Notes: generated from the sequence alone by a model not told the origin. Counted from the first letter of the stretch, positions 1-6,332 are shown. The stretch: DNA of 11,866 nucleotides from an uncultured Candidatus Saccharibacteria bacterium (GCA_937902525.1 CALEKV010000081.1:1-11866); one strand, 5' to 3'. Program-made: numbers and translations.

Positions 1-698
1 GTCATCCAATACAGTACAAGTGTGGCAACCAAAACAGCAAACGTCCAAAAGATCATTAGCCCCACCCCCTCACTCAGTAGGCCAACCGATGTTAAGCCAG
101 AATAAACCAGTGCCACTATCCCAACAGGTACCAGCTGTATAACACCAACAACTGCGACGACAATAGAGGCAGCAATTGGCGCACCCGCGCTATATATACC
201 ATCACGCAAACGCGGCTTGTGACCAGCCATAATGTCACGCAACAACCACACCACGGTGAGCCACAACATGGTCGCTATCAAAGACATGTAAATCTGTTGT
301 TCGGCGCTGATGTCTCCTGGTGAGACAAACGCCGAGACCAGCAGCAACCCCGCTTGGCCAACAGACCCCCAAACCCCCCGGGAGACTTCGCCAGTCGACT
401 GATTAACAAGGTCTGATATCTCTTGGTAGGTTGCCTGGTTTGTTACGCCACCGATTAAAAATATAAATAGCACATACAAAAGTACCAGCAAACTAAATAG
501 TCGCCTGTGTCGCCATAACATCAACCAAACCTTGGCAGTAAAGCTCCAGTAACCTGGCAGCTTTAAGGACCGCACGTAATCACGCCTGCGCGTACGCCTA
601 AAACTGCGGTGCGGACGGCGCATTAAAAACGCAGCATTACGTATTGCCAATGAATCTTTCCAAACTAAAAACCTGAGCCATGGGTGAAAATGCTTCAT
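1..698 (-). CDS. Polytopic membrane protein, C-terminus beyond window
   Basis: An open frame runs from an ATG at 698 to the window edge without a stop, giving 232 visible residues; the C-terminus is missing because the window ends. The first 65 residues are strongly basic (an RRTRRRDYVR stretch near residue 35) and Trp-rich, so this end is probably cytoplasmic. Hydrophobic segments follow at about residues 67-84, 113-126 (weak), 137-154, 175-200 and 212-231, with short polar loops. No enzymatic motif is visible. I do not recognise a named family; the basic N-terminus followed by several helices resembles uncharacterised membrane proteins of Saccharibacteria (recollection, not a search). A TATAAT box at 716-721 lies 17 bases upstream of the ATG, leaving a very short leader with only a weak AGG as ribosome site. 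It is the last gene of a minus-strand series after two tRNA genes. Confidence 0.75.
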   Translation of the reverse strand, partial: MKHFHPWLRFLVWKDSLAIRNAAFLMRRPHRSFRRTRRRDYVRSLKLPGYWSFTAKVWLMLWRHRRLFSLLVLLYVLFIFLIGGVTNQATYQEISDLVNQSTGEVSRGVWGSVGQAGLLLVSAFVSPGDISAEQQIYMSLIATMLWLTVVWLLRDIMAGHKPRLRDGIYSAGAPIAASIVVAVVGVIQLVPVGIVALVYSGLTSVGLLSEGVGLMIFWTFAVLVATLVLYWM

Positions 699-715
699 AT
701 TTTATACCTGTTGTT

Positions 716-721
716 ATTATA
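716..721 (-). promoter_or_regulatory. -10 box of the membrane protein gene
   Basis: A perfect TATAAT is read on the minus strand 17 bases before the ATG at 698. No convincing -35 hexamer is present at 17-base spacing. The implied leader is about 10 nucleotides. Confidence 0.5.
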
Positions 722-789
722 GCAGTGGTTAGCCAAAAAATAATATAGCTGTAAGTGACGTGCGAGTTCGACGCATCACATTCTACCAA

Positions 790-814
790 CTAAAACGCCC
801 AGGCAAGCCTGGAC
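790..814 (-). terminator. Terminator downstream of the tRNA pair
   Basis: Minus-strand RNA folds GTCCAGG-CTTG-CCTGGGC (7 bp, one G-U pair), followed by GTTTTAG, just after the CCA end of tRNA-Leu. A larger outer palindrome (CCAACTAAAA at 785-794 against TTTTAGTTGG at 816-825) pairs the terminator tail with the tRNA 3' end, so the structure is partly symmetric. Confidence 0.6.
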
Positions 815-822
815 ATTTTAGT

Positions 823-908
823 TGGTGCGCAGAGCGGGGGTCGAACCCGCACGTCTTTTGGACAAGGGATTTTAAGTCCCTCGCGTCTACCAGTTCCGCC
901 ATCCGCGC
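823..908 (-). tRNA. tRNA-Leu (anticodon UAA)
   Basis: A full 86-nt cloverleaf is visible on the minus strand. Acceptor arms GCGCGGA and TCTGCGC pair with one G-T. The anticodon stem AGGGA/TCCCT encloses loop CTTAAAA, so the anticodon is UAA. A long variable arm, as expected for a class II leucine tRNA, precedes a T arm with GGTTCGACCCC. Discriminator A and the CCA end are encoded. It is followed by a terminator and preceded 9 bases upstream by tRNA-Cys, so the two are co-transcribed. Confidence 0.95.
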
Positions 909-917
909 AATAAAATA

Positions 918-991
918 TGGAGGCACGTACGGGAGTTGCACCCGTCTACGCGGTTTTGCAGACCGCTGCGTAACTGCTCCGCCAACGCGCC
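918..991 (-). tRNA. tRNA-Cys (anticodon GCA)
   Basis: A 74-nt cloverleaf on the minus strand. Acceptor arms GGCGCGT and ACGTGCC pair. The anticodon stem GCGGT/ACCGC encloses CTGCAAA, giving anticodon GCA. The discriminator base is U, the usual identity element for tRNA-Cys, and CCA is encoded. It is the first gene of the Cys-Leu tRNA unit. Confidence 0.95.
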
Positions 992-1001
992 ATCACGTAT
1001 G

Positions 1002-1007
1002 ATTATA
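1002..1007 (-). promoter_or_regulatory. Promoter of the tRNA unit (extended -10)
   Basis: TATAAT preceded by TGG (TGn type extended -10) lies 10 bases before the 5' end of tRNA-Cys. No clear -35 element is seen at 17 bases. Confidence 0.55.
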
Positions 1008-1093
1008 CCAAATAAAATACAATTATTACCCATAATCTCGCAACGACTGTTCTATTCAGCTAATTATGAAACCATGACGTGGTCGCAGGTAGA

Positions 1094-1585
1094 CTAAGCG
1101 GAAAGTGCGGCCACGTGCTCAATGATGTAACTTCTGGTGTCGTCAATTGATTTGCCAAGCACTATGGCTAGCTCGCCATACAAGGCCTTTTCGGCCTTTT
1201 GGAAATATATTTTATCCTTTTCGCAGCGCTTTTGTCCTTTTCGGGACTTGGCCTCACCGCGAACATAAGCGGTTTTTATAATACAGATTAAGCTCTCGTG
1301 ATTTTCGCTGTTAAATAATCCTTTATAGGTATTTTCAAGTGTGCGCTCATTTGTGTCTGCACACTCAATTGCAGGTATTTTTTTAACTAAATTGTCGATT
1401 TCGGCCTTGGTAAGTAGCGGCCTGAATGTAAGCTTGGGCGAATTGACTGGCGCGTGAATAATTAGCGACGAGTCATAGCAGGGAGCTAATTTGTAATAAT
1501 CACCGTTGCCCCTAAAATTTTGAATTATGTCGCAAATTTTACAGACATTGCGACGATACATGATAATTTGTCCTATTTCTAACAT
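1094..1585 (-). CDS. CarD/CdnL-family RNA polymerase-binding regulator
   Basis: This 163-residue protein has the layout of the shorter CarD-like regulators common in Bacillota. An N-terminal RNAP-interaction (Tudor-like) part (about 1-70) begins MLEIGQIIMYRRNVCKI and includes YYKLAP and the APVNSPKLTFRPLLTKAEID block. A helical C-terminal part (about 75-160) contains the GLFNSENHESLICIIKTAY and AEKALYGELAIVLGKS segments typical of the DNA-contacting half. Family members bind the RNA polymerase beta subunit and stabilise the open promoter complex, often at rRNA and growth genes. I chose the ATG at 1585, not the in-frame start 39 bases upstream, because AAAGGGA sits 4 bases before it and the conserved family N-terminus starts there. 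No terminator is obvious downstream. Confidence in the family is high; the precise regulatory role is inferred. Confidence 0.85.
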   Translation of the reverse strand: MLEIGQIIMYRRNVCKICDIIQNFRGNGDYYKLAPCYDSSLIIHAPVNSPKLTFRPLLTKAEIDNLVKKIPAIECADTNERTLENTYKGLFNSENHESLICIIKTAYVRGEAKSRKGQKRCEKDKIYFQKAEKALYGELAIVLGKSIDDTRSYIIEHVAALSA

Positions 1586-1661
1586 ACGTCCCTTTCGTAC
1601 AAAAAAGAGCCTGCTCCACAACAAGGTTTTCGCCCGGGAACCGCTCTATATCTGTAGTGTA

Positions 1662-1690
1662 ATTATATCACACTTTTAAAATATTTTGTA
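1662..1690 (-). promoter_or_regulatory. Probable promoter of the CarD-like gene
   Basis: TATAAT at 1662-1667 with a poor -35 (TACAAA, 1685-1690) at 17-base spacing. The -10 lies inside a short GTG...CAC dyad. The leader to the ATG is about 70 nt. Confidence 0.5.
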
Positions 1691-1930
1691 GCCAGTGGCA
1701 CACCCAGCAGCCGGCTTGAAAGATTGCATCGCCAAGATCGTTTTTGTCGGGATAGCCCATCGCATAGTCAAGTTTTAACTTTGGTGCACCAATGCGACCT
1801 ATCGTGGAACCAGATTGTCCCTAGCTTGCGATTGATGCAGTCGAAGCTAATCGATTTAGGCTTTGAGTATCATAACGGAAATATTGTTATAAACGAAACG
1901 GAAACTGAGGGGAGCCAGTACTATGCGTAA
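1688..1930 (+). other. Unassigned gene remnant before the PLD pseudogene
   Basis: The plus strand is open here without a credible start. Its stop at 1928-1930 overlaps the ATG of the PLD pseudogene (1923), and a GGGGAG ribosome site precedes that ATG, so the two look like an old translationally coupled pair. The C-terminal part reads like protein (LIDLGFEYHNGNIVINE); the front half does not. A 17-base exact match to the dispersed repeat of this window (GTTTTAACTTTGGTGCA, 1772-1788) sits in it, which suggests the gene was disrupted. I do not recognise a family. The minus strand also has a 50-codon open frame here, which I do not trust. Confidence 0.3.
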
Positions 1931-2384
1931 TCCTTTTGTTAGGTCGCGGCCGTTTAGTTACGATAGCACGGCACTCTATGACCAAAACACGTTTTATGCG
2001 GCGTTAGACCGTGATTTAAGCCGTTGCCAGGGTGAAGACCGCGGACCGCATGAACGTGCTCCTACCCATTTTTGAGAAAATGCGCAAGCGTAATGTAAGA
2101 ATCATCATCAACACGAGCAATCCCATCGAACACGACGGCGATTATATTCAGCAAGCTCAGAAATCGATACTAATATTGCAAAATATGGGAGTTAAGGTTT
2201 TGTACACTACTAAGCACCACAGAAAGCTAGTTATTATTGATCGTCGCATAAGTTACGAAGGAAGTCTGAATATACTATCCTTTACTAACAGTTGTGAAAC
2301 AATAAGGAGGATTTTGTGTCTGATGTGATCACAAATGATTTATATAACTACTTGGGCTTGCACAGGATAATCGTAGCTATGTAA
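1923..2384 (+). pseudogene. Phospholipase D-like (HKD) domain protein, frameshifted
   Basis: Three frames together give one recognisable PLD-like domain. Frame one (from 1923) reads MRNPFVRSRPFSYDS, then the LYDQNTFYAALDRDLSRC segment. After about 2025 it shifts into frame two (about 2032-2315), MNVLLPIFEKMRKRNVRIIINT up to the HKD motif HRKLVIID and YEGSLNIL. At about 2316 it shifts again to SDVITNDLYNYLGL and stops at 2384. Around the first shift the expected short stretch between DLSRC and the MNVLLP helix is mostly missing, so this is a small deletion plus frameshift rather than one sequencing error. Proteins of this type use HxKxxxxD motifs for phosphodiester hydrolysis and are often attached to nucleic-acid enzymes. 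The HKD motif survives, but no single frame encodes the whole domain. Confidence 0.75.
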
Positions 2385-2414
2385 ATACTTGCCTCAGCCC
2401 TCTGGCGATGACAC

Positions 2415-2440
2415 AAAAAACACCCAATTAGGCGTTTTTT
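2415..2440 (-). terminator. Rho-independent terminator after the JAB-E1 unit
   Basis: In minus-strand RNA AAAAAACGCC pairs with GGTGTTTTTT around a 6-nt loop (10 bp, one G-U). On the plus strand that position would be an A-C mismatch, so the minus reading is favoured. It lies 121 bases beyond the E1-like stop and may also serve the convergent pseudogene side. Confidence 0.65.
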
Positions 2441-2519
2441 GCATAGTAATAATATCTATCACGATCGATTCGCTGTCTACAGCTCATCAGCACGACTATT
2501 GTCATTCGTGGTCGGTCGC

Positions 2520-2555
2520 GGGGACCCTGCAGACATGTCAGCCCGCAGGGTCCCC
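2520..2555. repeat. Perfect 11-bp inverted repeat next to the E1-like stop
   Basis: GGGGACCCTGC (2520-2530) and GCAGGGTCCCC (2545-2555) are exact inverse complements around a 14-base loop that contains the palindrome GACATGTC. It starts 6 bases after the E1-like stop codon and marks the point where composition changes from AT-rich to GC-rich. No T-run follows on either side, so it may stabilise the mRNA 3' end or be a boundary scar. Confidence 0.6.
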
Positions 2556-2561
2556 AGTTGT

Positions 2562-3302
2562 TCACTCCTCGATGTCACCAATGAGGGTAACCTCTCCAGT
2601 CTCACCATCCCAGTTCATGAGACGGCAGATTGGCAGTCCCCTGGACCAGCGCGACAGATGGCGGCACATGAAGCCGGCCATGACAGTCGCAGGGTACACG
2701 ATGGCACGCATCGTGCAGGTGATCCCGGTCGTCGCCTCGCTGTCGTCGAACAGCCAGTCGGCCTCGTACCAGTCGCCGTCGAGCGGTTCGATGGCAAAAA
2801 TCTGGGCGGTCTGGCCGCCCAGTCGTCCATCGAGGTAGAGCTCGACATCCGGCGAGTTGGTGACTGCCTCCCAGATGATCTTGCGGGACCTCATTGAGTC
2901 GACGGCACCGATGACGATGGCGCCTTCGATGATGTCTTTGGCAGTGAAGAGACGCTGGCGAACCAGCACCTCGACGGCGCCGTACTCGATGAGTACTTCC
3001 GCGAGCGCCTCCACCTTGGGACGGTAGAGGTCGCGATGGCGGAACGCCTTCTGAGAGGCGAGGTTCCGCGGCTCGACGTCGTCATCGTCGTACAGCACGA
3101 AGCGCTTGAAGCCCATCGTGATGAGCTCGAACGCCACGTTGCTGCCGATGCCGCCGCACCCGATGATGGTGACGGGTGAGGTCGCCTTGTCGGGATCGAA
3201 CCAGCCGGTCTGATCGGCCCAGTCCGGTGCGTTCTGGTGAACGGCCGCGTAGAGCATGCCATCTTCGGTGTCGGTGACGGTCAGGGTGAAGGGGTCGGTC
3301 AT
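2562..3302 (-). CDS. E1-like / ThiF-family Ubl-activating enzyme
   Basis: A 246-residue ThiF/HesA/MoeB-type adenylating enzyme. The Rossmann nucleotide loop VTIIGCGGIGSN spans residues 44-55. The acidic turn YDDDDVEPRNLASQ (71-84) supplies the Asp, Arg-Asn and Gln positions typical of E1 adenylation sites, followed by RPKVEAL with Lys96 and GAVDSMRSR with Asp135. A late TTGITCTMRA segment carries Cys196, the best candidate for the thioester Cys. No CxxC zinc pairs, second catalytic domain or C-terminal ubiquitin-fold domain are seen, so it is a minimal E1. By family it would adenylate the C-terminal Gly of the neighbouring Ubl and form a thioester. The ATG at 3302 overlaps the stop of the JAB gene (ATGA) and has AAAGGA 7 bases upstream. 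It is strongly GC-rich. A ThiF role in sulfur-carrier chemistry is the main alternative. Confidence 0.88.
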   Translation of the reverse strand: MTDPFTLTVTDTEDGMLYAAVHQNAPDWADQTGWFDPDKATSPVTIIGCGGIGSNVAFELITMGFKRFVLYDDDDVEPRNLASQKAFRHRDLYRPKVEALAEVLIEYGAVEVLVRQRLFTAKDIIEGAIVIGAVDSMRSRKIIWEAVTNSPDVELYLDGRLGGQTAQIFAIEPLDGDWYEADWLFDDSEATTGITCTMRAIVYPATVMAGFMCRHLSRWSRGLPICRLMNWDGETGEVTLIGDIEE

Positions 3303-3982
3303 CGGAAATCCTTTCGTGTGCTGTCGTAGGGGTCGTCGTATTCGGGGTCGTCATCCCATGTACCCATGGCGAATCCTGCCTGAGCAGGATTGTAGCGGGA
3401 GCTGGGCGGCCGCTTGATGGGGATGACGCTGCACTTGGTGGCGATCTGGGCTTTGTAGGGCGCCAGGTCGACGTCCGGGACGTCGTCAACCACCAGAAGT
3501 TCGGCTTGGGTGCCGATGCGGTACGGGCGGTAGACCTCGAAGTTGAGCGTGGCTTGCCCGCGGTTGTTGATGACCATGAAGAACATGGCATCAAGTGCGG
3601 TCGCCCGGCCGATGTCATGGTGCGACTTGAGGTCGGTTGTCGAGAATGAGGCAGTACCACCGACGTGGCTGTGCCACAGGATTCGGTATACGTTCTCATT
3701 CGCGTCGAACTGCTCCTCGTAGTCCATGACTGCGACCTCACCGGCAGGATCGGTCCGAGCGGTGCCCGGTGCGACGTGCTGATCGACGATGAAGACGGAG
3801 CCTGGAATGACCCAGAACTGCTCGGTGTCGAGCTGACGCGCGAACGCGTAGCCACACACCTCGTTCTTGCCGGCTGCTACGGCGTAGCGTACCATCTCGT
3901 CGAACTCTGCTCGATCGATGATGAGCCGCGGTGCGCTGGACAGTGCCAACGGACGGCACAGAGTGGTGTACTTCTTTGACAC
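3299..3982 (-). CDS. JAB/JAMM metallopeptidase (Ubl isopeptidase-like)
   Basis: A 227-residue protein with a complete JAMM zinc site: Glu41 in NEVCGYAF, then WHSHVGGTASFSTTD giving His104, His106, Ser114 and Asp117 in the exact HxH-x7-S-x2-D spacing. The MPN core spans about residues 18-155; a tail of about 70 residues ends in an acidic stretch (WDDDPEYDDPYD). JAMM enzymes remove ubiquitin or Ubl from targets, or trim Ubl precursors. Because the neighbouring Ubl already ends in Gly, deconjugation is the more likely job. The start is a GTG at 3982, chosen because AAAGGGG lies 5 bases before it and the MPN fold begins soon after. It heads a two-gene unit with the E1-like gene and has its own promoter near 4064-4092. 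Confidence 0.9.
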   Translation of the reverse strand: MSKKYTTLCRPLALSSAPRLIIDRAEFDEMVRYAVAAGKNEVCGYAFARQLDTEQFWVIPGSVFIVDQHVAPGTARTDPAGEVAVMDYEEQFDANENVYRILWHSHVGGTASFSTTDLKSHHDIGRATALDAMFFMVINNRGQATLNFEVYRPYRIGTQAELLVVDDVPDVDLAPYKAQIATKCSVIPIKRPPSSRYNPAQAGFAMGTWDDDPEYDDPYDSTRKDFR

Positions 3983-4063
3983 GGGGTCCCCTTTCTGGGA
4001 GGGTTGACGTGGAGTGAAAGAGCGTGTTGATCGTTACGAAAACGAGACGATTGACACCTTATA

Positions 4064-4092
4064 ATTATAGCACAAACAATAAAAAAAGTCAA
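4064..4092 (-). promoter_or_regulatory. Promoter of the JAB-E1 unit
   Basis: Minus-strand TTGACT (4087-4092), 17-base T-rich spacer, perfect TATAAT (4064-4069). The predicted start near 4057 gives a leader of about 75 nt before the GTG at 3982. Confidence 0.8.
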
Positions 4093-4107
4093 TGTATATA
4101 CATTGAC
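4088..4107. promoter_or_regulatory. 20-bp perfect palindrome over the -35 box (candidate operator)
   Basis: GTCAATGTATATACATTGAC is a perfect 20-base palindrome. It contains the first five bases of the -35 hexamer of the JAB-E1 promoter, so a dimeric regulator bound here would block RNA polymerase. No matching palindrome is seen at the Ubl or E2-like promoters. Confidence 0.6.
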
Positions 4108-4109
4108 GA

Positions 4110-4165
4110 AATACGAAAATGATGCGGGGGCCGCCGCACACGCTTGCGCGCGCACGACGACCCCC
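4110..4165 (-). terminator. Long hairpin with GCAA tetraloop, probable terminator
   Basis: In minus-strand RNA an 18-bp stem (arms 4148-4165 and 4126-4143) closes a GCAA (GNRA) tetraloop. Five of the pairs are G-U and would be mismatches on the plus strand, which shows that the minus RNA is the functional one. The downstream tail GCATCATTTTCG has only a short T-run, so termination may be partial. It sits 244 bases after the Ubl stop and 18 bases before the JAB-E1 operator palindrome. Confidence 0.65.
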
Positions 4166-4409
4166 AACCACGAACTCTCGCAGGCCTCCGGTTTCTCATC
4201 TTAGGATAAGGTGGAGAATCCGACAGTGGACGGACCGGCCTCGGGTGTACATTATATCTAGCATAGTAATGCCAGATGACACCTAAGCGACGCCGTTTCG
4301 ATGCCGACTTTAGCGAGATCACAGCGTTTGGAGTGGAGACAACCCGAGGGTCGCTACGACACACGCATGTGATTTACTACTCTACAGGGGTTCGTGGAAC
4401 TCGGTGTCC
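4166..4409 (-). other. Non-coding gap between Ubl gene and hairpin, with a lone -10 box
   Basis: I see no supported protein gene here. A perfect TATAAT on the minus strand (4251-4256) would start RNA near 4244 and, with the hairpin at 4126-4165, define a transcript of about 130 nt. There is no matching -35 box. A 36-codon basic open frame (starting MRNRRPARVRGWG) lies inside, without a ribosome site. A small RNA or a long Ubl 3' UTR are both possible. Confidence 0.3.
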
Positions 4410-4643
4410 TCAGCCCAGGTTGGGCTTCGGGACGGCGTCTACCTTGGTGGCGCCCTCGACGGGCGCCTCCGGCTGCACCTGGGTGCCGTCGACGAGGATG
4501 GCGACGCCGATCGGCGCGGGGATGCCGAGCGCGTCGGCGGCCTCGGCGAGGACCTCGGCGGCGGTGGCGCCCTGGTTGAGCTCGACGTCGACGCGCCCCT
4601 TGACGCCGCTGATGCGGACGGAGACGGTGTTCTTCGCGGTCAT
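4410..4643 (-). CDS. Ubiquitin-like beta-grasp protein (C-terminal Gly)
   Basis: A 77-residue protein with the beta-grasp order. Strands lie at about 5-12 (NTVSVRIS) and 16-23 (GRVDVELN), a helix at 26-40 (ATAAEVLAEAADALG), further strands at 46-57 (GVAILVDGTQVQ) and a last strand at 65-71. A flexible tail VPKPNLG ends exactly on a Gly, as in ubiquitin, ThiS, MoaD and bacterial Ubls. A single terminal Gly and no residues after it mean it needs no processing. Lysines at 4, 15, 67 and 73 could accept chains. The start is the ATG at 4643, with a perfect AGGAGG 7 bases upstream; the in-frame extension to 4706 lacks a ribosome site. It has its own consensus promoter and is flanked by hairpins on both sides, so it forms a single-gene unit that can be made in excess. 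ThiS/MoaD-like sulfur carriage is the alternative, but the E2-like and JAB neighbours argue for conjugation. Confidence 0.85.
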   Translation of the reverse strand: MTAKNTVSVRISGVKGRVDVELNQGATAAEVLAEAADALGIPAPIGVAILVDGTQVQPEAPVEGATKVDAVPKPNLG

Positions 4644-4719
4644 TGTGAACCTCCTGGTTCGTGGGTTGGGATGTACGACTCGTGAGTTGGGTTCCAGCCT
4701 CATCACATGTCAGTTACGC

Positions 4720-4748
4720 ATTATATATCAAATCTTATATTTTGTCAA
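4720..4748 (-). promoter_or_regulatory. Consensus promoter of the Ubl gene
   Basis: Minus-strand TTGACA (4743-4748), exactly 17 bases, then TATAAT (4720-4725): a perfect sigma-70 type consensus at both hexamers, the strongest promoter in the window. The leader is about 70 nt and ends in AGGAGG. Confidence 0.9.
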
Positions 4749-4802
4749 CACAATTTACAAATAATCTCATAATTATCTGGATGTGACAAATTACGGGAAA
4801 TG

Positions 4803-4837
4803 AAAAGGGGCGCATACGAACATGTCGTATACGCCCC
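4803..4837 (-). terminator. Rho-independent terminator after the E2-like gene
   Basis: Minus-strand GGGGCGTATACGA pairs fully with TCGTATGCGCCCC (13 bp with one U-G) around a 5-nt loop and is followed by TTTTC. On the plus strand the U-G would be a C-A mismatch. It starts 20 bases after the E2-like stop and separates that gene from the Ubl promoter. Confidence 0.85.
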
Positions 4838-4856
4838 AAGGGCTTGCTCCTTTCTT

Positions 4857-6290
4857 CTACGCGGTCTTGAGTGCGGTTGCACCGACCGCCACCTGGGTGG
4901 CGCGACGTCGCCTGGGACGCGTCGGAAGCTTGCGCTGCCAGACGTTATCCATGGCAATCTCGGCGAACTGTCCTTCCTCGATGAGGTACTCGTGGCCTGC
5001 GCTCAGGGAATTCATGATCCCGATGGCGATGTTGACGCAGTGACCGAAGTCGCCGCGTCGGTAGGCATCGAGGATCTCGACAATACTCGTCCTGCCGAAG
5101 CAGAAGCGATTCGCATCTGGATGCCACCCCTGGTTGTATGAACCACCAGCAGGGCATCGCGTCCGACGAACCTTCATGGTCGTGCCGAAGTAGGCATCCT
5201 CCGTTCGGAGGTACAGCTCGAAGTCGCCGAGGTCGTACCGCTTGCCGTCGTGAACGACGCTGTTGCGGACGTGGAGTACTGGTATGCCGTCACCATCGAA
5301 CTTGATGGCGATGACGCCGGGCAGAGTCGAGATGTACTCGAGAATCTGCCGAGCAACGGCCTGGTCGCCTTCCTTGTTCGCGTTGGCGCGAGCCCGCTGA
5401 AGCGTCTCGAGCTGTGACTTGTAGTCGCGCAGTTGGGCACGCGCATGACGGAGCTGATCGTTGTCCGCGGTCTTGTACCGTTCGTACTCACGGATCGTCG
5501 ACTTGACGTTCCTGATCTGGCGATCGACACTATCGGCGCCTCCACACTTCTGGAGTGCTTTGAGTGCCTTGACGGGATCGGTGACGTACCCAGACCAAGG
5601 CATGTCGTCTGCGTGCGTGTCCGGTGGGTCCATCTCGTCATCACGCATGTTGGCGCGGATCAGCTCTGAGAGCTTCTCGGCGATGTGCGCGATGATCGAG
5701 GCGATGTCACCGGCCGCAAACTGCTCGGTCAGAACGTGCGGATGCTGCGTCTGGTAGTAAGCTACGGTGAGCTCTCCAATCCTGTGGGTATTCGTCCAGT
5801 ACTGACGACGGAACGCATTGTAGGCGCGAGTGATGTCCTGGCCGACGATGTAGATGCGACCATTGACGAAGTACTCGTACCCAACCTCGATCCACCCGAT
5901 GCTCTGACCCTCGGGGCTGAGCGGAGCAGTATCGATGAGAACGGCGAGTTCACCGGCACGACCGACACGCGTGCCAGCGACATACGGCAGTGCGATGAGC
6001 GCGTCGTACCTCTGCTGGAGCTCGGCGTCGGTGAGGCGGGGTCGGTTCTCGAGCTCAGTGAGCATGGTCTTGAGCCGCTTGAGCTCAGCGGTGTCGTCCT
6101 TGATCTCTCGGGTGTAGGTCTCGACAGCCCGTTCCTCGTCGCGGATGAGACCCTGAAGCCTGCCCAGCTCGTCGTTGCCTTCGTGCCGGGCGTGCCACTC
6201 CAAGTACTTCATCCACTTGGGAAGCAGGTCGTTGTCCGACTGCGTCCAGGTGGGGTTGGGTAGGATGCACGTGGTACCGGGTGTGGGCAT
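4857..6290 (-). CDS. Coiled-coil protein with tandem E2/UBC-like modules
   Basis: A 477-residue protein with two similar halves. Each half has a charged coiled coil (about 45-85 and 255-305), then a strand-rich block starting ALPYVAG (about 100) or TLPGVIA (322), and finally an HP-containing segment followed by two helices. The second half has GWHPDANRFCFG (388-399) with Cys397 placed like the E2 active Cys in the HPN...CxG pattern, then a helix SIVEILDAYRRGDFG. The first half has QHPHVLTE (His183-Pro184-His185) and FAAGDIASIIAHIAEKL but no Cys, so it looks like a pseudo-E2. A very basic RPRRRR stretch lies near the C-terminus. The ATG at 6290 has AAAGGAGGG 4 bases upstream and beats the TTG at 6323. 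By context it would carry the Ubl as a thioester. The E2 assignment rests on pattern and neighbours and is less certain than E1 and JAB. Confidence 0.7.
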   Translation of the reverse strand: MPTPGTTCILPNPTWTQSDNDLLPKWMKYLEWHARHEGNDELGRLQGLIRDEERAVETYTREIKDDTAELKRLKTMLTELENRPRLTDAELQQRYDALIALPYVAGTRVGRAGELAVLIDTAPLSPEGQSIGWIEVGYEYFVNGRIYIVGQDITRAYNAFRRQYWTNTHRIGELTVAYYQTQHPHVLTEQFAAGDIASIIAHIAEKLSELIRANMRDDEMDPPDTHADDMPWSGYVTDPVKALKALQKCGGADSVDRQIRNVKSTIREYERYKTADNDQLRHARAQLRDYKSQLETLQRARANANKEGDQAVARQILEYISTLPGVIAIKFDGDGIPVLHVRNSVVHDGKRYDLGDFELYLRTEDAYFGTTMKVRRTRCPAGGSYNQGWHPDANRFCFGRTSIVEILDAYRRGDFGHCVNIAIGIMNSLSAGHEYLIEEGQFAEIAMDNVWQRKLPTRPRRRRATQVAVGATALKTA

Positions 6291-6332
6291 GAGCCCTCCT
6301 TTGGGTGTAGAAGATGAAGTCAAGTTGCGCCA

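Noticed and set aside
760..1002. 80-codon open frame on the plus strand
   Set aside because: It runs antisense through two clear tRNA genes and their terminator.
2439..2897. Plus-strand open frames over the E1-like 3' end
   Set aside because: They cross the inverted repeat and run antisense to a well-motifed E1-like gene; no start signals.
2562..4643. Assignment as a PRTRC cassette
   Set aside because: ThiF, JAB and small Ubl fit loosely, but no ParB-related gene is present, and the E2-like partner with tandem modules is different from the PRTRC set as I know it.
2562..4643. Thiamin or molybdopterin sulfur-carrier genes (ThiS/MoaD with ThiF/MoeB)
   Set aside because: No thiamin or cofactor enzymes are nearby; a JAMM protease and E2-like protein fit conjugation better. 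It stays a secondary option for the Ubl and E1 alone.
4276..4764. 162-codon plus-strand open frame over the Ubl gene
   Set aside because: Long open antisense frames are expected in GC-rich genes. The minus frame has the beta-grasp pattern, AGGAGG site and consensus promoter.
5685..6263. 192-codon plus-strand open frame inside the E2-like gene
   Set aside because: It is a GC-rich shadow frame without ribosome site or family pattern; the minus frame has motifs, a duplicated layout and a strong ribosome site.
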